Source of the DNA: Dactylorhiza incarnata
Taxonomy: Eukaryota > Streptophyta > Magnoliopsida > Asparagales > Orchidaceae
DNA: 64,000 bases
Reading direction: 5' to 3'
Assembly: GCA_033032865.1 (NCBI GenBank)
Contig: JAWHQI010000040.1
Location: 9,159,001 to 9,223,000, forward strand
Part shown: positions 1-11,900 of the stretch, one piece after another
Layout of the letters: each line of letters begins with the position of its first letter
Position numbering within the stretch: position 1 is the stretch's first letter
The notes under the pieces: generated by a model
Told to the model about the DNA's origin: nothing
Databases searched by the model: none
Seen by the model: only the letters and a program-made list of their open reading frames with translations
Translations under genes and position numbers: made by a program

Positions 1-750
1 TGGCTACGATCCATGCTCACCGCACCAAAAATGTTGAAATCTTCACCGGTCTCTGAGTTCAGACCCACAGGAGGGTGTAGCCCGTGCTTACTTCTCCCTC
101 ACTAAACTCTCTTGACTGTGGATGGAAAATCTAGAACATACTTAAGGCTGTAGCGAAGAGGTCCCGCCACACACCTGGAAGATCTTAGAGAGCTTCCCCT
201 CCCAAACCAATGCTCAGTCGGGTACCTTGGAGGGCACTAGCAGCCAACTCCAAAACTAACCTGGAGGAGAGAGCTCAAAAAAAGATCGGGGCTCTTCCAA
301 GGTGCCCTTACGGGTCTATTTATAGGTTCTCTAGGCCGGTTTGCTAATAGCCTAAATCCACCTTTTAGTTTTACTAATCGCACCCCAAATTGGTCTGCTA
401 ACAACCTAACTCCGCTATTCTGAGGGGCTATTAGCAGTCCCCCAAGGGCATCCAGGTAATTTTATCTCTGGATCCCACTGGGCGAGTGGTCCTTGAAAGC
501 TTCACTCGCCAGCCCTGGGCGAGTGGTCCGCTGAGGCACCACTCTCCACTTCCGGATCCCCTGCGTGAATGGGGTTCCAACCTTCCTTCACCTGTCTATC
601 CTCACATCAGGACTTTCTCGTAGGCGAGTGCTATGTCGGCTCTCCGGGAGAATGCCCCTCTGGGCATATGCGAATGCTTTCTTACCTCGCTCATCTCTCC
701 TTCTGGCCTCCTTGAGTTTGGGGGACCCACTCGACGAATACGGGGTTGTA
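1..750 (-). mobile_element. K: gypsy-type LTR, minus orientation, cut by the window edge
   Basis: This is a non-coding LTR-like segment. Read on the minus strand it has a TATA box (TATAAATA, plus 315-324), and the ACCAAAAATGT string at 23-33 also occurs at the end of solo LTR H (near 51061). Both also share GGCACTAGC, and their TATA boxes lie at similar distances from the left end, so K and H look like relatives. The U3 part carries inverted GGCGAGTGG and CACTCGCC repeats (about 480-630). The right end is estimated from where M-type LTR sequence begins. The left end lies at or before base 1, so solo LTR and complete element cannot be told apart. Confidence 0.5.
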
Positions 751-816
751 CTTTTTCTGTGCTTGCTTGGATTTAATCTTTAACTGCTAGCAACAATTAA
801 GTAAAATTCAAAGAGA
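751..816 (+). repeat. M: U5 end of the 5' LTR of element C/E
   Basis: The segment around CTGCTAGCAACAATTAAG matches the end of the plus-strand LTR at 42560-42617 almost base for base. M resumes at 2102-2113 after solo LTR L, with a short tract ending in CCCC. M is therefore read as the surviving end of the 5' LTR whose partner is the 3' LTR at 41330-42665. The rest of M lies left of the window or was displaced by K. Confidence 0.6.
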
Positions 817-2096
817 TGTTGGATCTTGAGGCGCCCTGAGAGGGGGCGTGAATAAGGGTTTTTGAAAACTTTAAATCTTTATAGAAAAACTTTAGATATT
901 TAATTAGAAGTAAGTTAAATCAAACGAGATAGAAACTAGAAATGAAATCAATTTTATTAAACAAGAAAAGACATGATTATTATTTATAAAATTGATTACA
1001 AAATCTGATTTCTATGACGCTAGAAATCAAAGCAATTATGAAATACTCTCTTCATTTTCTGTACCGATTCTTCTCACTAAGAACCGGTTGGCTTTAGTCG
1101 TCTCTCCCCAGATACGGCATCAAGCCACTCTAGCCCTTCTATCCCTAGAAAGGCCTCGAGAACCCCTAGATCTACTCCCTAGACCCAGTCGCCAACATGA
1201 GTTAAATTCCTCCCTAAGTCCTACCCAGACCAAGTCGCCAACACGAGGCAAATTTAAGAACCGATTACAAAGAAATATATAAAATACAAAAGACAAATAT
1301 GAAAACTCCCTATGAGGTAATCTGAAGGAGACGATGAAGAATCGTTGAAGATCATTGAAGTCCAAGCGTGCGTTCTTTGCGTTGAGTTAGCGTGTTGATC
1401 CAAGCCTCCTTTGATTCCTCCTTTTGAAATTTGAGTGGGAGATGTGTTGGTCTGGAAATACGCCCCTCTCAGAGTTTCTGAAGTGCTGAAATAGGTCTCT
1501 CTTCAATCAGTAGTAGGAGAAGACAAAGTCCACCAATTTATAGGACTGAAGACTAACGCCGGAGTTAAGGCTAATGTGTGGCGTTGACCCAGTATGGAAT
1601 TATTTTGATGGCTCGGATCTTCAAAACGAGAAGGAGATTATGCACTTTAGGAAACATCCATTTTAGGCAACCCTAACGCTGGCGTTGAGGCTAACGATGG
1701 CGTTAGGTCAAATCATTCCTAAAGTGCCCCTTCAATCACGGTTGCTTCCCTCCTTGCCATAATCATCGAGAGTTAATGCCCCACATTAAGACCTAAGGCC
1801 TGGCGTTAGACCTCTTTCATTTTCTCAGTCAGCAAGCAATCTCATCGATCGGCAAGCCATCTCGTCGATCGGCAAGCCATCCCGTCGATCGTCAATGCCC
1901 AACGTTAATTCTTAACGCCTAGCGTTAGACCATAATCATAATTTCTACTTGTGGGCAGTTCCAGACCAATAATGCAGCAACCTAGTGTCATAACTGTTCA
2001 AACCTGCATGCTAAAAACACAATGGCAAATAAGATCAAATACAAGTAGGATTTGTTATTGTCAAATCAAAGGGATGCGGAAAACCATGTTCCAACA
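817..2096 (-). mobile_element. L: solo copia-type LTR with TSD AGAGA
   Basis: The segment begins TGTTGG and ends CCAACA, and is flanked by AGAGA on both sides (812-816 and 2097-2101), a perfect 5-bp target-site duplication. Orientation is minus: the GGGGGCGTGAATAAG tract near the left end is the complement of the usual copia U5 end, a TATA-like TATAAATT lies at plus 1535-1542, and the U3 is to the right. The U3 (about 1553-1930) is full of inverted TAACGCC and GGCGTTA words. No internal domain or second LTR is present, so this is a solo LTR left by LTR-LTR recombination. Predicted ORFs inside it have no recognisable product. Confidence 0.8.
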
Positions 2097-2101
2097 AGAG
2101 A

Positions 2102-2113
2102 TCTATTCTCCCC
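2102..2113 (+). repeat. M: last bases of the C/E 5' LTR
   Basis: Twelve bases between the TSD of L and the start of element A resemble the region after AAGAGA in the 3' LTR at 42611-42630. Five of them (TCCCC, 2109-2113) are the candidate left TSD of element A. Confidence 0.4.
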
Positions 2114-3446
2114 TGAAAGGAGGGTCTAGTTCTTATTTATCTTATTAAAAGATCTTGTTTAAGTTTTTCTTCTTAAAGTAATGATATATATATATATATG
2201 TGTACTGGGTGAGGAATAGAATCAAGCACTAACAGTGCATAAGAAAAACCACAGCACAGCAGTAATAAAAGTAAAGTAAAAACAAACAAAGCCAGATGAC
2301 ACAAGATGTATAGTAGTTCCCCTCAACTGGGTACATCTACTCTTCTACCCACTGGTAGGAATCCACTATGAGGTTGTTGATAAGGTGCCCTCACACCAGG
2401 TGAGCTGTTGATAAGGTGCTCTAACCAAACTGCAGGTTTTTGCTAAGGTGCCCTGTCACCGAGAGTTAACTTTTGAAGGGAGTTATAACCCTGTACAGGA
2501 TGGGGTAAAGGAAGTAAAAAATAAAAGCAGAAATTATATTGTTCTTCTCTGTATAAGAAGACTCTTGAAGATCCTGGTTTGAAGTTGAATGGATCTTGAT
2601 GAAGATGTTGAAGAGCTCCCCCTGTCTGATGTAAGTTGATGACAGTTCTGGAGTCCTCTTCTCTTGATTGTACAAACACTTCTTTCCTCTTATGCAGTGA
2701 TGATCCTGAGCAAATGGTTGTGATTGGTGTCTCAGGATATGTGTGATCTGCAAGAATATGTTAGCAAAAAGAAGATATACAAGAATAAATCTGCTTCTTT
2801 TTGTGTCTGTGTGTACTCCGTCTCATTTCTTTCTTCTGTATCTTCTCTTTTATAATCTGAGAGCCTTTGCTCTTAATTTGAATTCTTCTCTTGGGAAGAA
2901 GGAAAGAGCTGAGGTCTCCATCAATGCTTTGACTCCTCGAGAGGATAACCTGCCATTTCTTTTCATTAAAGTAATTGCAATGGCTAATGCCATTGATTGA
3001 TGTGCAACGGCTAAGAGACAGTAAAAAGAGTATTAAAACTATTCAGAAAGGAATTCGTCGATCCTTACTCTACATTTGTAAGGCTGGGCTCGCCATCTGA
3101 TGTGCTGAGCAATTCTCTTTATCTTAGAATTCGTAGACCGCTGAGATTTCTCTGACTGAATTCGTCGAGCGTATTTTGCCATTTGTCGAACGCTGTTCTG
3201 ATGAGGATTTGTCGAGCGCTGGCTGTCTTGCTATTTGTCGAGCGCTGGCTGTCTGGCTATTTGTCGAGCGCCGTTGGTTATTCGTCGAGCGCAGAGAACT
3301 TTTATTATGTTTAAGTATATTCTCTGATTCGATCGCATCATATTTAATTTATGTTTACTTAGATTTCTTAATTGACCTAAATTATTAGATGACTTATTAA
3401 CATAAGGATGGATTCTAACTCAAATCAAAAAGCTAAGGTTCCAACA
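2114..3446 (-). repeat. A: 3' LTR
   Basis: On the minus strand it starts TGTTGGAACC at 3446 and ends CTTTCA at 2114. It is nearly identical to 5269-6449. A TATA box (TATAAAAG) lies at plus 2847-2854. Four TTGTCGAGCGC words are spaced through the U3 at 3160-3300. The R/U5 part has GATAAGGTGC repeats at 2370-2450 and the conserved hairpin block at 2312-2365. A dinucleotide (AT)n tract lies at 2187-2202. Confidence 0.88.
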
Positions 3447-3461
3447 ATCTCCCCCTATTTG
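3447..3461 (-). other. A: polypurine tract
   Basis: On the minus strand the sequence reads AATAGGGGGAGAT immediately before the LTR start TGTTGG. This is the usual copia PPT context and would prime plus-strand DNA synthesis. Confidence 0.85.
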
Positions 3462-4039
3462 AGTTAGGACCCTCAATCCAGATCAAAACTAGTGGACTGG
3501 TAATCTTAAAACAGCTTTTAAAATTTTCAATTGCAGCAGCTTATTTCTTGAAGTTAAAATTTTCAAAAGCAGCAATCTTTGTATTTAAAGAGATTAAAAT
3601 TTTGATACCAGTTGAAAGGGGTTTTGAGTTTCTCATTTTCTCTCTCACTTGGTTTCTCTGGATTTCTCATTTTCTCTCACTTGAGCTTTAATAATTTTTT
3701 GTTCTTAAATTATTTGAGCAACTCTGCTTTCCTAAACTAAGAATTAAAAATTTTCAATTGCAACAACCTTTAATGGATTTTTAAGGAATCTTTGTCTGAT
3801 ACCTTCTTTCTTAAGAATCCTCCCTATCAGAAGAGACTTACACTCAGTGCTTCTGATTATTTCTAATCAATGCAACTACAGTAGAATGCTCAACATAATA
3901 TGGAGAAGGTCTATAAGAATATTGAAGTTATCTGACATTAATATTTTTATGCTTGTTTATTAGGAATGGAGTTTAATGGTGAGAAACTTATTATTAATTA
4001 ATTAGGAAGTTTCTTTAAATTTTACTAGAGTTGAAAGGT
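3462..4039 (-). other. A: AT-rich tail between gag and PPT, no gene seen
   Basis: This is where pol would sit in an autonomous element. No open frame of note and no pol motif is visible on either strand, so the deletion of pol is complete. Confidence 0.6.
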
Positions 4040-4837
4040 TTAGCATTTGAAATATATTAGTCTTTTTATTTCATTAAAATATAAATTTGAAGGTTTTTGT
4101 TGATCATGATTAATTATTTTTTCTTTAGAAATTTGTTCAAACTTTTTGGCCTGCATTTTGAGATTTCTCCCATTGGTTGTGCTTGCCATAGAAAATTTGT
4201 TTTTAAGAAAAATAGTTTGTTCTTTTGATGATTTCAAATTTTCTTGAAGTTTATTATTCTCAGGAGTTAGAAAATTTATATCTATTAACTCTTTTAAAGG
4301 TTTAATTTCATATTTTATTAAGTCTGTAAATGTTAATTTATGATTAGTTTTATTTTGAGTAGAGGTAAAATTATAAGTTGGAGTTGCCTCAGTTACCTCA
4401 AGCTTTTCCGATTTGATTTCTGCATCTGGAATTTGAGATGAGCCTCCATAGATGGCCATCATGCAGAAAGCTCTAGCTCTAAGTTCTTCTTCTTGTTCTT
4501 CTTCACTTAGATTTGTTGATGGTTCTGCATCAGAAATATAGTTAGTTGAAGATACGGAAGGAGGTTCACGTTTTATTTCGGCAGCTTTCTTTGAAGAAGA
4601 TATATCAGCGCCAACATAAACAGGCCCTTTCATTGCTCTCGAAGGAGACTTGAGACCCATGGAGCTAGGTAATGCAGGTGTAACTGCCTTTGATGATATG
4701 AGGGGAGGTCCTGTCAAAATAAATTTGTAAGTTTCTTCATCTGTGGCATTTGCATATATCTTAATTCTATCTTGCCATAAAGTAAACCTATCTAGATTAC
4801 AAACAAGTGGATCTGAAGATAAAAGATCTTGTGTCAT
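4040..4837 (-). CDS. A: Gag-like protein, 265 aa
   Basis: The N-terminus (about residues 10-45) has the copia Gag signature: a cysteine-asparagine-leucine start, a conserved TLWQDRIKIY stretch and an ILTGPP motif, matching Gag of elements B, D and F. Gag would assemble the virus-like particle in the cytoplasm. The protein is short: F Gag is about 680 codons. The large helical UBN2-type domain and the CCHC zinc knuckle are missing, and the Gag start joins directly to a serine- and glutamate-rich, then lysine-rich, C-terminal part. It is an internal-deletion Gag, and it is uncertain whether it is functional. The start codon is the first ATG after the PBS and leader. The frame is uninterrupted, which stands out among the decayed neighbours. 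Confidence 0.75.
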   Translation of the reverse strand: MTQDLLSSDPLVCNLDRFTLWQDRIKIYANATDEETYKFILTGPPLISSKAVTPALPSSMGLKSPSRAMKGPVYVGADISSSKKAAEIKREPPSVSSTNYISDAEPSTNLSEEEQEEELRARAFCMMAIYGGSSQIPDAEIKSEKLEVTEATPTYNFTSTQNKTNHKLTFTDLIKYEIKPLKELIDINFLTPENNKLQENLKSSKEQTIFLKNKFSMASTTNGRNLKMQAKKFEQISKEKIINHDQQKPSNLYFNEIKRLIYFKC

Positions 4838-4920
4838 TTTTGAAAAAAAAAAACCAAAAAAAATATAAGAACTAGGTGATCTTTGTGATTTTAGGTGTTA
4901 ACCTGTGTGACAAATCAACT

Positions 4921-5205
4921 TGCTTTGATACCAATTGAGAGGACCCAGCGCAACCAACTGCACCAAAAGCCCGGACTGTTGGTGAAGGCGCAACTTGATC
5001 TTTATATCAACGGAAAGGCGCTACGGGTCAAGTGAAGGAACGTTGGACCCAACAATCCCCCCCCCCCCCCCAGCGTCCAGCACGACCCGCAAGCTCAGAG
5101 GTGCTCCACATGGCCCGCAGGCTCAGAGGTGGCTTGACACATGGCTCCGGCCGCCTGACCCGCCAGGACCCACACAGGTAGAGAGAATTTCAGGAATTAT
5201 CAGCG

Positions 5206-5238
<33 letters not shown>

Positions 5239-5276
5239 CTCGAACCCGCAACCTGCTTTGATACCAATTGAGAGGA
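4921..5276 (-). repeat. A: duplicated PBS flanking a 333-bp LTR/TRIM-like insert
   Basis: A 23-bp sequence containing the PBS (minus strand TGGTATCAAAGC) occurs exactly at 4921-4943 and 5254-5276, 333 bp apart. The DNA between has C runs of 15 (5057-5071) and 30 (5206-5235) and, on the minus strand, GGGTTCGAGACC, which resembles a tRNA B box. The insert ends in the same CTCTCA-type bases that end the LTR of A. It could be a solo LTR of a miniature LTR element, a SINE-like insert, or a template-switch product at the primer site. The ORF at 4995-5261 is an artefact of the C runs. Confidence 0.55.
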
Positions 5277-6449
5277 GAGTCTAGTTCTTATTTATCTTAT
5301 TAAAATATCTTGTTTAAGTTTTTCTTTTTAAAGTAATGATATATATATATGTATGCTAGGTGAGGAATAGAATCAAGCACTAACAGTGCATAAGAAAAAC
5401 CACAGCACAGCAGTAATAAAAGTAAAGTAAAAACAAACAAAGCCAGATGACACAAGATGTATAGTAGTTCCCCTCAACTAGGTACATCTACTCTTCTACC
5501 CACTGGTAGGAATCCACTATGAGGTTGTTGATATGGTGCCCTCACACCAGGTGAGCTGTTGATAAGGTGCTCTAACCAAACTGCAGGTTTTTGCTAAGGT
5601 GCCCTGTCACCGAGAGTTAACTTTTGAAGGGAGTTATAACCCTGTACAGGATGGGGTAAAGGAAGTAAAATAAAAGCAGAAATTATATTGTTCTTCTCTG
5701 TATAAGAAGACTCTTGAAGATCCTGGTTTGAAGTTGAATGGATCTTGATGAAGATGTTGAAGAGCTCCCCCTGTCTGATGTAAGTTGATGACAGTTCTGG
5801 AGTCCTCTTCTCTTGATTGTACAAACACTTCTTTCCTCTTATGCAGTGATGATCATGAGCAAATGGTTGTGATTGGTGTCTCAGGATGTGTGATCTGCAA
5901 GAATATGTTAGCAAAAAGAAGATATACAAGAATAAATCTGCTTCTTTTTGTGTCTGTGTGTACTCCGTCTCATTTCTTTCTTCTGTATCTTCTCTTTTAT
6001 AATCTGAGAGCCTTTGCTCTTAATTTGAATTCTTCTCTTGGGAAGAAGGAAAGAGCTGAGGTCTCCATCAATGCTTTGACTCCTCGAGAGGATAACCTGC
6101 CGTTTCTTTTCATTAAAGCAATTGCAACGGCTAATGCCATTGATTGATGTGCAACGGCTAAGAGACAGTAAAAAGAGTATTAAAACTATTCAGAAAGGAA
6201 TTCGTCGATCCCTGCTCTACATTTGTAAGGCTGGGCTCGCCATCTGATGTGCTGAGCAATTCTCTTTATCTTAGAATTCATAGACCGCTGAGATTTCTCT
6301 GACTGAATTCGTCGAGCATATTTTGCCATTTGTCGAACGCTGTTCTGATGAGGATTTGTCGAGTGCTGGCTGTCTTGCTATTTGTCGAGCGCTGGCTGTC
6401 TGGCTATTTGTCGAGCGCTGTTGGTTATTCGTCGAGCGCAGAGAACTTT
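5269..6449 (-). repeat. A: 5' LTR, truncated
   Basis: This is the second copy of the LTR at 2114-3446, collinear from the U5 end up to GCAGAGAACTTT, where it stops at 6449. The next base begins the gag of element C. The missing part is the beginning of U3, so the element's outer end and TSD are gone. The conserved R/U5 block is at 5465-5520. Confidence 0.85.
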
Positions 6450-8925
6450 GGCATTTGGAAGCAAATGGTTAGGCTTTTCATGGAGGCCTCAGACCCTAGG
6501 ATTTTTATCACTGTCCAGGAGGGTCCCTTTCTTATCACAAAGCCCTCCACCATTGATCCTACTAGGCAGGTAGGTAAGTCATACACTAAAATGACAAGAG
6601 ATGAGATTGCAATGGCAACAATGGACAAAAGAGCTCAAAATATTATAGTCAATGCAATTGATGACTCTATATTCCAAAACATGGTACACTGTGAGACTTC
6701 CAAGGACATGTGGGATACACTGATAGTGTACATGGAAGGGATTGAAGAGGTGAGGGATGATAGGAAATCCCTCCTCAATCAGGAATATGAAGCCTTCGGG
6801 AAGCAAAGCCTGGAATGCATAGTTGATTGCTATGAAAGATTTTTCAGGATAGTAAATGAGTTGAGGACCTATGAAAGGACTTTCACTCATTATGAGTTAA
6901 ATGACAAATTCCTAAGATCTCTAACTAGAGACTAGGATACCAAGATCTGTGCCATCAGGGAGGTGGAAAAGTTGGGTGAGACTCCTCCCCATACTTTGTT
7001 TAGAAAGCTGCTCTCTTATGAGATGCAGTTATCTGCCAGGAAGGAGGTGGACATTTCCTCCAGGCCTTATGCAAGGGAAATGACTGCGGCCCTCAAGGTT
7101 GAGGGCTCCAAGAAGAGCAAGGCAAGGATTCTTACACCTCCAAGGAAGGTTGTTGGCTCAGAAAATTCTGAGACCAACTCATCTGATAATAGCTCTTCTA
7201 ATGAGGAGTTTGCTACCTTCTCAAGGCAGTTCAAGAAGATGAGGAGGAGGAAGAAGTGGAAGAACAAGCCTTCCTCCTCCTCACATCCCAGGGAGGATCT
7301 CAACAGATCCGACAAGCAGCACCCCAAAGGGGACAGGTATGATTCTAAACATGTTAAACATGTTTCAACTAATGTTATTTATTATTACTGCAGTAAGCCT
7401 GGACATGTCATTGCTGACTGTCCAGTCAAAAGGAAGGAGAAGGGTGATAAGAAATCTTATCACCAGAACGGAAGGAAGGGAGAAAAGTCCTTCCTAGCCA
7501 AGAAGGACAAGAGCTGGAGTGAATCTAAGTCATCATCCTCAGATTCAGATGAAGAAGAAGAATCTTATATTGGGATGTTTACTGCTGAGGAAGATAAGGA
7601 ATTTCGTGCTGTAAAGGTGGGCATCAGGGCCCCTCTATAACATTCAGACAGTGATATAGAGTAGGATGAAGATGCAAGAGAACATCATGGCTTTATAACC
7701 ATAACAGATGATGATGAAGATAGTCAGGACATTCCAGACAAGGTACCTACTCTTCCCCCCTCTTCTGAGTATGAGTCAATGCCAGACTCTGAAGCATGCT
7801 CATCAATTGATGAAAATGATTCAGAATCTGAAGTGGCTGTCAACCAATTGATTGATAAGTATGATGCTTTGTTGGATGCTCTAAAAATGAGCAATAAGCT
7901 GGCCAAGAGGCAAGCTCAAGAAATTGCTTCCCTTAAGATGGCTAAGCAAGATTGCACTGAGTCACCTACCCTGGTGGCTCAGGTGAGTAGAGAAATAAGC
8001 CAACTCAATGGTATAACAATTGTCCAATTGAGCACAATTTCCCAAAAGAATAAGATCATCAAGGACCTTGAGGAGAAGCTTCTCAAAGAAAAGAGCCTAG
8101 TGGCTCAATTCTCCAAGCCCAAATCAGTGCTTACAATTATTGACACCTTTTCTTCTCAAACCAATAGGAGAGGACTAGTGTTCAATAAAATGGAAGTGGG
8201 TGAAGGGAGTGGAGAAAAGAGCAAGGCTAAGTCTAATCCTCATACCACCTTTCAAAAGATGTTACTTCCCTCTAACAGGTATGACCATGACAACATATAT
8301 GGTCACTGGAAGAATGAGAGTTCCTATAGAAAGGAAAACACTCCTTCCCATAGTAGAAGAAAGGGCATGGATATGAGTGCTATGAAGGCTCCCCATGAAG
8401 AAATTCAAATGGCCCATTCTGGACCATCTGTTTTTGGTACTTCAGCCCCATCATTCAAGAGTAAGGAAGCAAGCTCTTCCAAGTCCATTCCAGCAAAAAA
8501 TTTGGTTGATGTCAAACATATAGAGAGGCCTAACAGTTCAGTGTCTGATGTCATCAAATCTTGACTAGTTTCTAAGCCAAGGCAAGTTGATGTCATTAAG
8601 ACAAAAACTGCTAAGACTGACCAAAGGTTAACCTTCATCCAGATCATTACTGAAAGGAACAAGAAGAATGTTGTTGTCTCCCCTCCTGAACACAAGCATA
8701 TTAATGCTCCTTCCACCTCAAGGAATGTTCAGAAGAGAAGATACAACATTCATGAATGTTGGTGATGTGGTAAGGTGGGACACTTTGCCATAGATTATTG
8801 GCACAATCTCAATGTGCCAAGTGCAAAGAAGAGCATTCCTGCAAAGGTTACAGCAGGTGTGATTTCATCCTTTTATGCTAACAAGAGCCTAGGACCCAAA
8901 ATTAATTGGGCTCCTAAAGGTAATT
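6450..8925 (+). pseudogene. C: gag pseudogene
   Basis: One reading frame carries a copia Gag with stops at 6933, 7638, about 7662, 8562 and 8763. The UBN2-type helical domain spans about 6450-7030. A basic, serine-rich linker leads to a zinc knuckle near 7385-7425 in which the first Cys codon is TAT. A coiled-coil-like stretch follows at about 7830-8140, and a second CCHC-like motif lies at 8757-8800, interrupted by TGA and with its last Cys replaced by Tyr. The N-terminus was removed at the junction with A, so the frame opening at 6330 uses LTR codons of A and is chimeric. Gag ends at TAA about 8923, just before an acceptor-like CCTTCCTGCAG tract. Confidence 0.85.
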
Positions 8926-8938
8926 AAATTCCTTCCTG

Positions 8939-11900
8939 CAGGTTAGTTCAGGTACCAGCCTAGGGTAAATTTGGTACTTGTACAGTGGGTGCTCAAGGCA
9001 CATGACTGGGACCAAAAGTCTTTTACAGGAATACAAAGCTGTGAAGAATGGAACCAAGGTCATCTTTGGTGGATCAGAAAAAGGCATCACCAGAGGATAT
9101 GGCATGATTTCAAATGACATAGTCTCCATCACAAAAGGTGGCTTATATTGAAGGGTTACAACACAACCTTGTAAACATAAGTCAACTATGTGACTTAGGC
9201 TATGTCATTGAATTCCACAATGATAAGTGCTTGATCAAAAAGTCACATGACTTAGAGATCATTCTCTCAGGCACTAGGAGTGGGAATGTTTATTGCTTAG
9301 ATTTTATATGCAATTCTTCTTTATCTCCTGTGTGTCTTGTGGCTAATGAAAGTGAGTCTCTTTGTGTTCAATGGCGCAGAGACTTGCTCACATTAACTAC
9401 AAGACAATGTATAGGCTATTTTCTAAAAAACAAGTTAGAAATAGTCCTAATTTGAAATGTTTTAAGAGTGGTCCATGCATGCATGCCAAATGGGCAAGCA
9501 AACAAGGGCCGCCTTTAAAAGCATTGGCTCCAAAGACACTAAAAGATGTCTTTATCTATTACACATGGAATTGTTTGGTCCTTTGCCAATTCAGAGTCTA
9601 TGTGAGAAATTGTATACTTTGGTGATTGTTGATGATCATTCAAAGTATACATGGGCATTCTTCCTTAAGAAGAAATCTGATACTTTAGATGTCTTTATAA
9701 AGCATGTTAAGGCAATCCAGAATGAACTCCAATGTACTGTGGTCAAGACTAGAACTGGCCATGACATAGAATTTCAATCTGGGCCAATGACAAGGTTTTG
9801 TCAAGAATTTGGTATCACCCAAGAATTCTCCTCCCCAAGGACTCCACAGCAAAATGGTGTGGCAGAGAGGAGGAATAGGACCTTGATAGAGGCTGGGAGA
9901 ACATTGCTTAGTGACTCCTCACTCCCAGAATATTTTTGGCCTGAGGCAGTCAATACTGCATGTTATGTTCTCAATAGAGCATCTATCATTAAGGCCCTAG
10001 TAATAACCCCCTATGAGATTCTAGAAGGCAAACAACCAACTATTTTATACTTTAGAATCTTTGGTTGCAAATGCTACATTTTAAATAATGGAAAACCTCA
10101 ATTAACTTAGTTTGCTGAAAAATGCAATGTAGGGGTTCTTGTTGGATATAGCTCACATAGCAAGGCCTATAGAGTATTCAACAAGAAAAATCATGTTGTA
10201 GAAGAGTCTATGCACGTAGTTTTTTATGAGACCAGCCTGCTCTACAAGGGCTGGTCCAGCTCTCCTGTTTTGACAGGTAATGAACAACAAATGCAAGATA
10301 TGTCTCTCCAAGACATACCCAGCACAAGCAAGGTCAATTCAGAGGTAGAAATCCATGTAGTTGAAGTTCAGCAAGATGTTGATGAGCCTGCTGCTCAGGA
10401 AGAAGAGCTGCAGATTGCTGATAGGTTACCTGCAGCAAACATGCACCTAAGGGATCATCTAATAAACCAAATAATTGGAGATGTTAACTAAGGAGTGGTT
10501 ACCAGAAGCAGGGCTCACAATGAAGCCTTATTCTTGAGCTTTCTATCAAAAATGGGGCCCAAGAAAAATGAAGAAGCAAGTGAAGACACCTTCTGGATTC
10601 AAGCAATGCAAGAAGAGCTGCTTCATTTCAAGAGGTGCAAAGTGTGGAAATTGGTGCCAAAGCCTCAAGGACACAATGTCATTGGCACCAAATGGATCTA
10701 CAGGAACAAGCTTGATGAGAATGGCACCATCATCAAGAACAAAGCCAGACTAGTGGCCAAAGGGTACAGGCAAGAAGAAGGTATTGACTTTGATCAAACC
10801 CATGCCCCAGTTGCAAGGTTAGAAGTAATAAAGCTATTCCTAGCCTATGCTACCCACAAGGGGTTCAAAGTGTACCAGATGGATGTCAAATCAGCATTCA
10901 TGAATGGCAATCTAAAGGAAGAGGTATATGTGGAGTAGCCCTCAGGTTTTGTTCATCCCACCCTCTCCTCTCATGAATATTTGCTTAGGAAAGCTCTATA
11001 TGGTCTAAAGCAAGCCCCTAGGGCCTGGTATAAGACCTTGTCTAGCTTTCTCATCAAGAACAAGTTCTTGAGGGGAAAGATAGATAACATATTATTTCTT
11101 AGGGAAACAAAGGGCAAATTTCTTCTAGTACAAATTTATTTTGATGACATAATCTTTGGGTCTACAGATGACAACCTTTGCAAAAGGTTTGCCAACCTTA
11201 TGCAGGGGAGTTTGAGATGAGCAGTATGGGAGAGCTCAAGTACTTCTTAGGCCTCCAAGTGAAATAGTCTGATGAGGGGCTTTTCATCTCTCAGACCAAG
11301 TACACAAGGGAGCTTATTAAGAAGTTTGGGATGGAATTAGATTCCACCATGAAAACTCTCATGGGGTCCAACATTTCCCTGGACAAGGATAAAAAGGGAA
11401 AGCCCTTTGATGAATCCATGTACATGTACATAATTGGGTCCCTGTTGTATCTAACTGCCAGTAGACCAGATATTTTGTATGCTACATGTGTTTGGGCAAT
11501 GTACCAAGCATGCCCTAAGGAATCTCACTACTCAGCTGCAAAGAGGATTTTGAGATACCTTAAGGGCAGCCAACATCTTGGCCTTTGGTAGGGTAAGAAC
11601 AATGATGTTGAACTAATTGTCTTTTCAGATGCAGATTTCTCAGGTTGCAAAGAAGATATGAAAAGCACAAGTGGAACTTGTCAATTCTTAGGAAGAAGGC
11701 TGATCTCATGGAGCAACATGAAGCAAACCAGTATGACAATATCCACAGCTGAATCTGAATACATAGCTGCAGGGAGTTGTTATGCACAACTGTTGTGGAT
11801 ACAACATCAGCTAGAGGACTATAACCTCAAGGTAAGTCATTCTCCCCTGTATTGTGACTCATCCAATGCTATCTCTATAGCTAAGAATCATGTCTCACAT

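Larger units (their letters stand above)
2114..6449 (-). mobile_element. A: non-autonomous copia element with gag only
   Basis: Two copies of one LTR in direct orientation (2114-3446 and 5269-6449) flank a 1.8 kb internal region. On the minus strand the order is 5' LTR, PBS, leader, one gag ORF, AT-rich tail, polypurine tract (PPT), 3' LTR. No protease, integrase, reverse transcriptase or RNase H is found. The LTR is recognisably related to that of F (shared CCTTATCAACAGCTCACC region, tandem TCGA-rich U3 and PPT context), so A looks like a pol-less relative of F. The 5' LTR lacks about its first 145 bp and runs straight into the gag of element C. The right TSD is lost. Confidence 0.85.

Noticed and set aside
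2443..3000. ORFs in the LTRs of A (2443-3000 and 5594-6147)
   Set aside because: The same frames occur in both LTR copies and lie across promoter, R and U5; they have no domain.
4995..5261. Open frame rich in proline across two C runs
   Set aside because: It depends on homopolymer length and lies in an LTR or TRIM-like insert with no protein family features.
5206..5268. tRNA gene or tRNA-derived SINE on the minus strand, from the GGGTTCGAGACC word
   Set aside because: Only a B-box-like word is present; no A box at the right distance and no cloverleaf. The PBS alone explains the tRNA-like bases.
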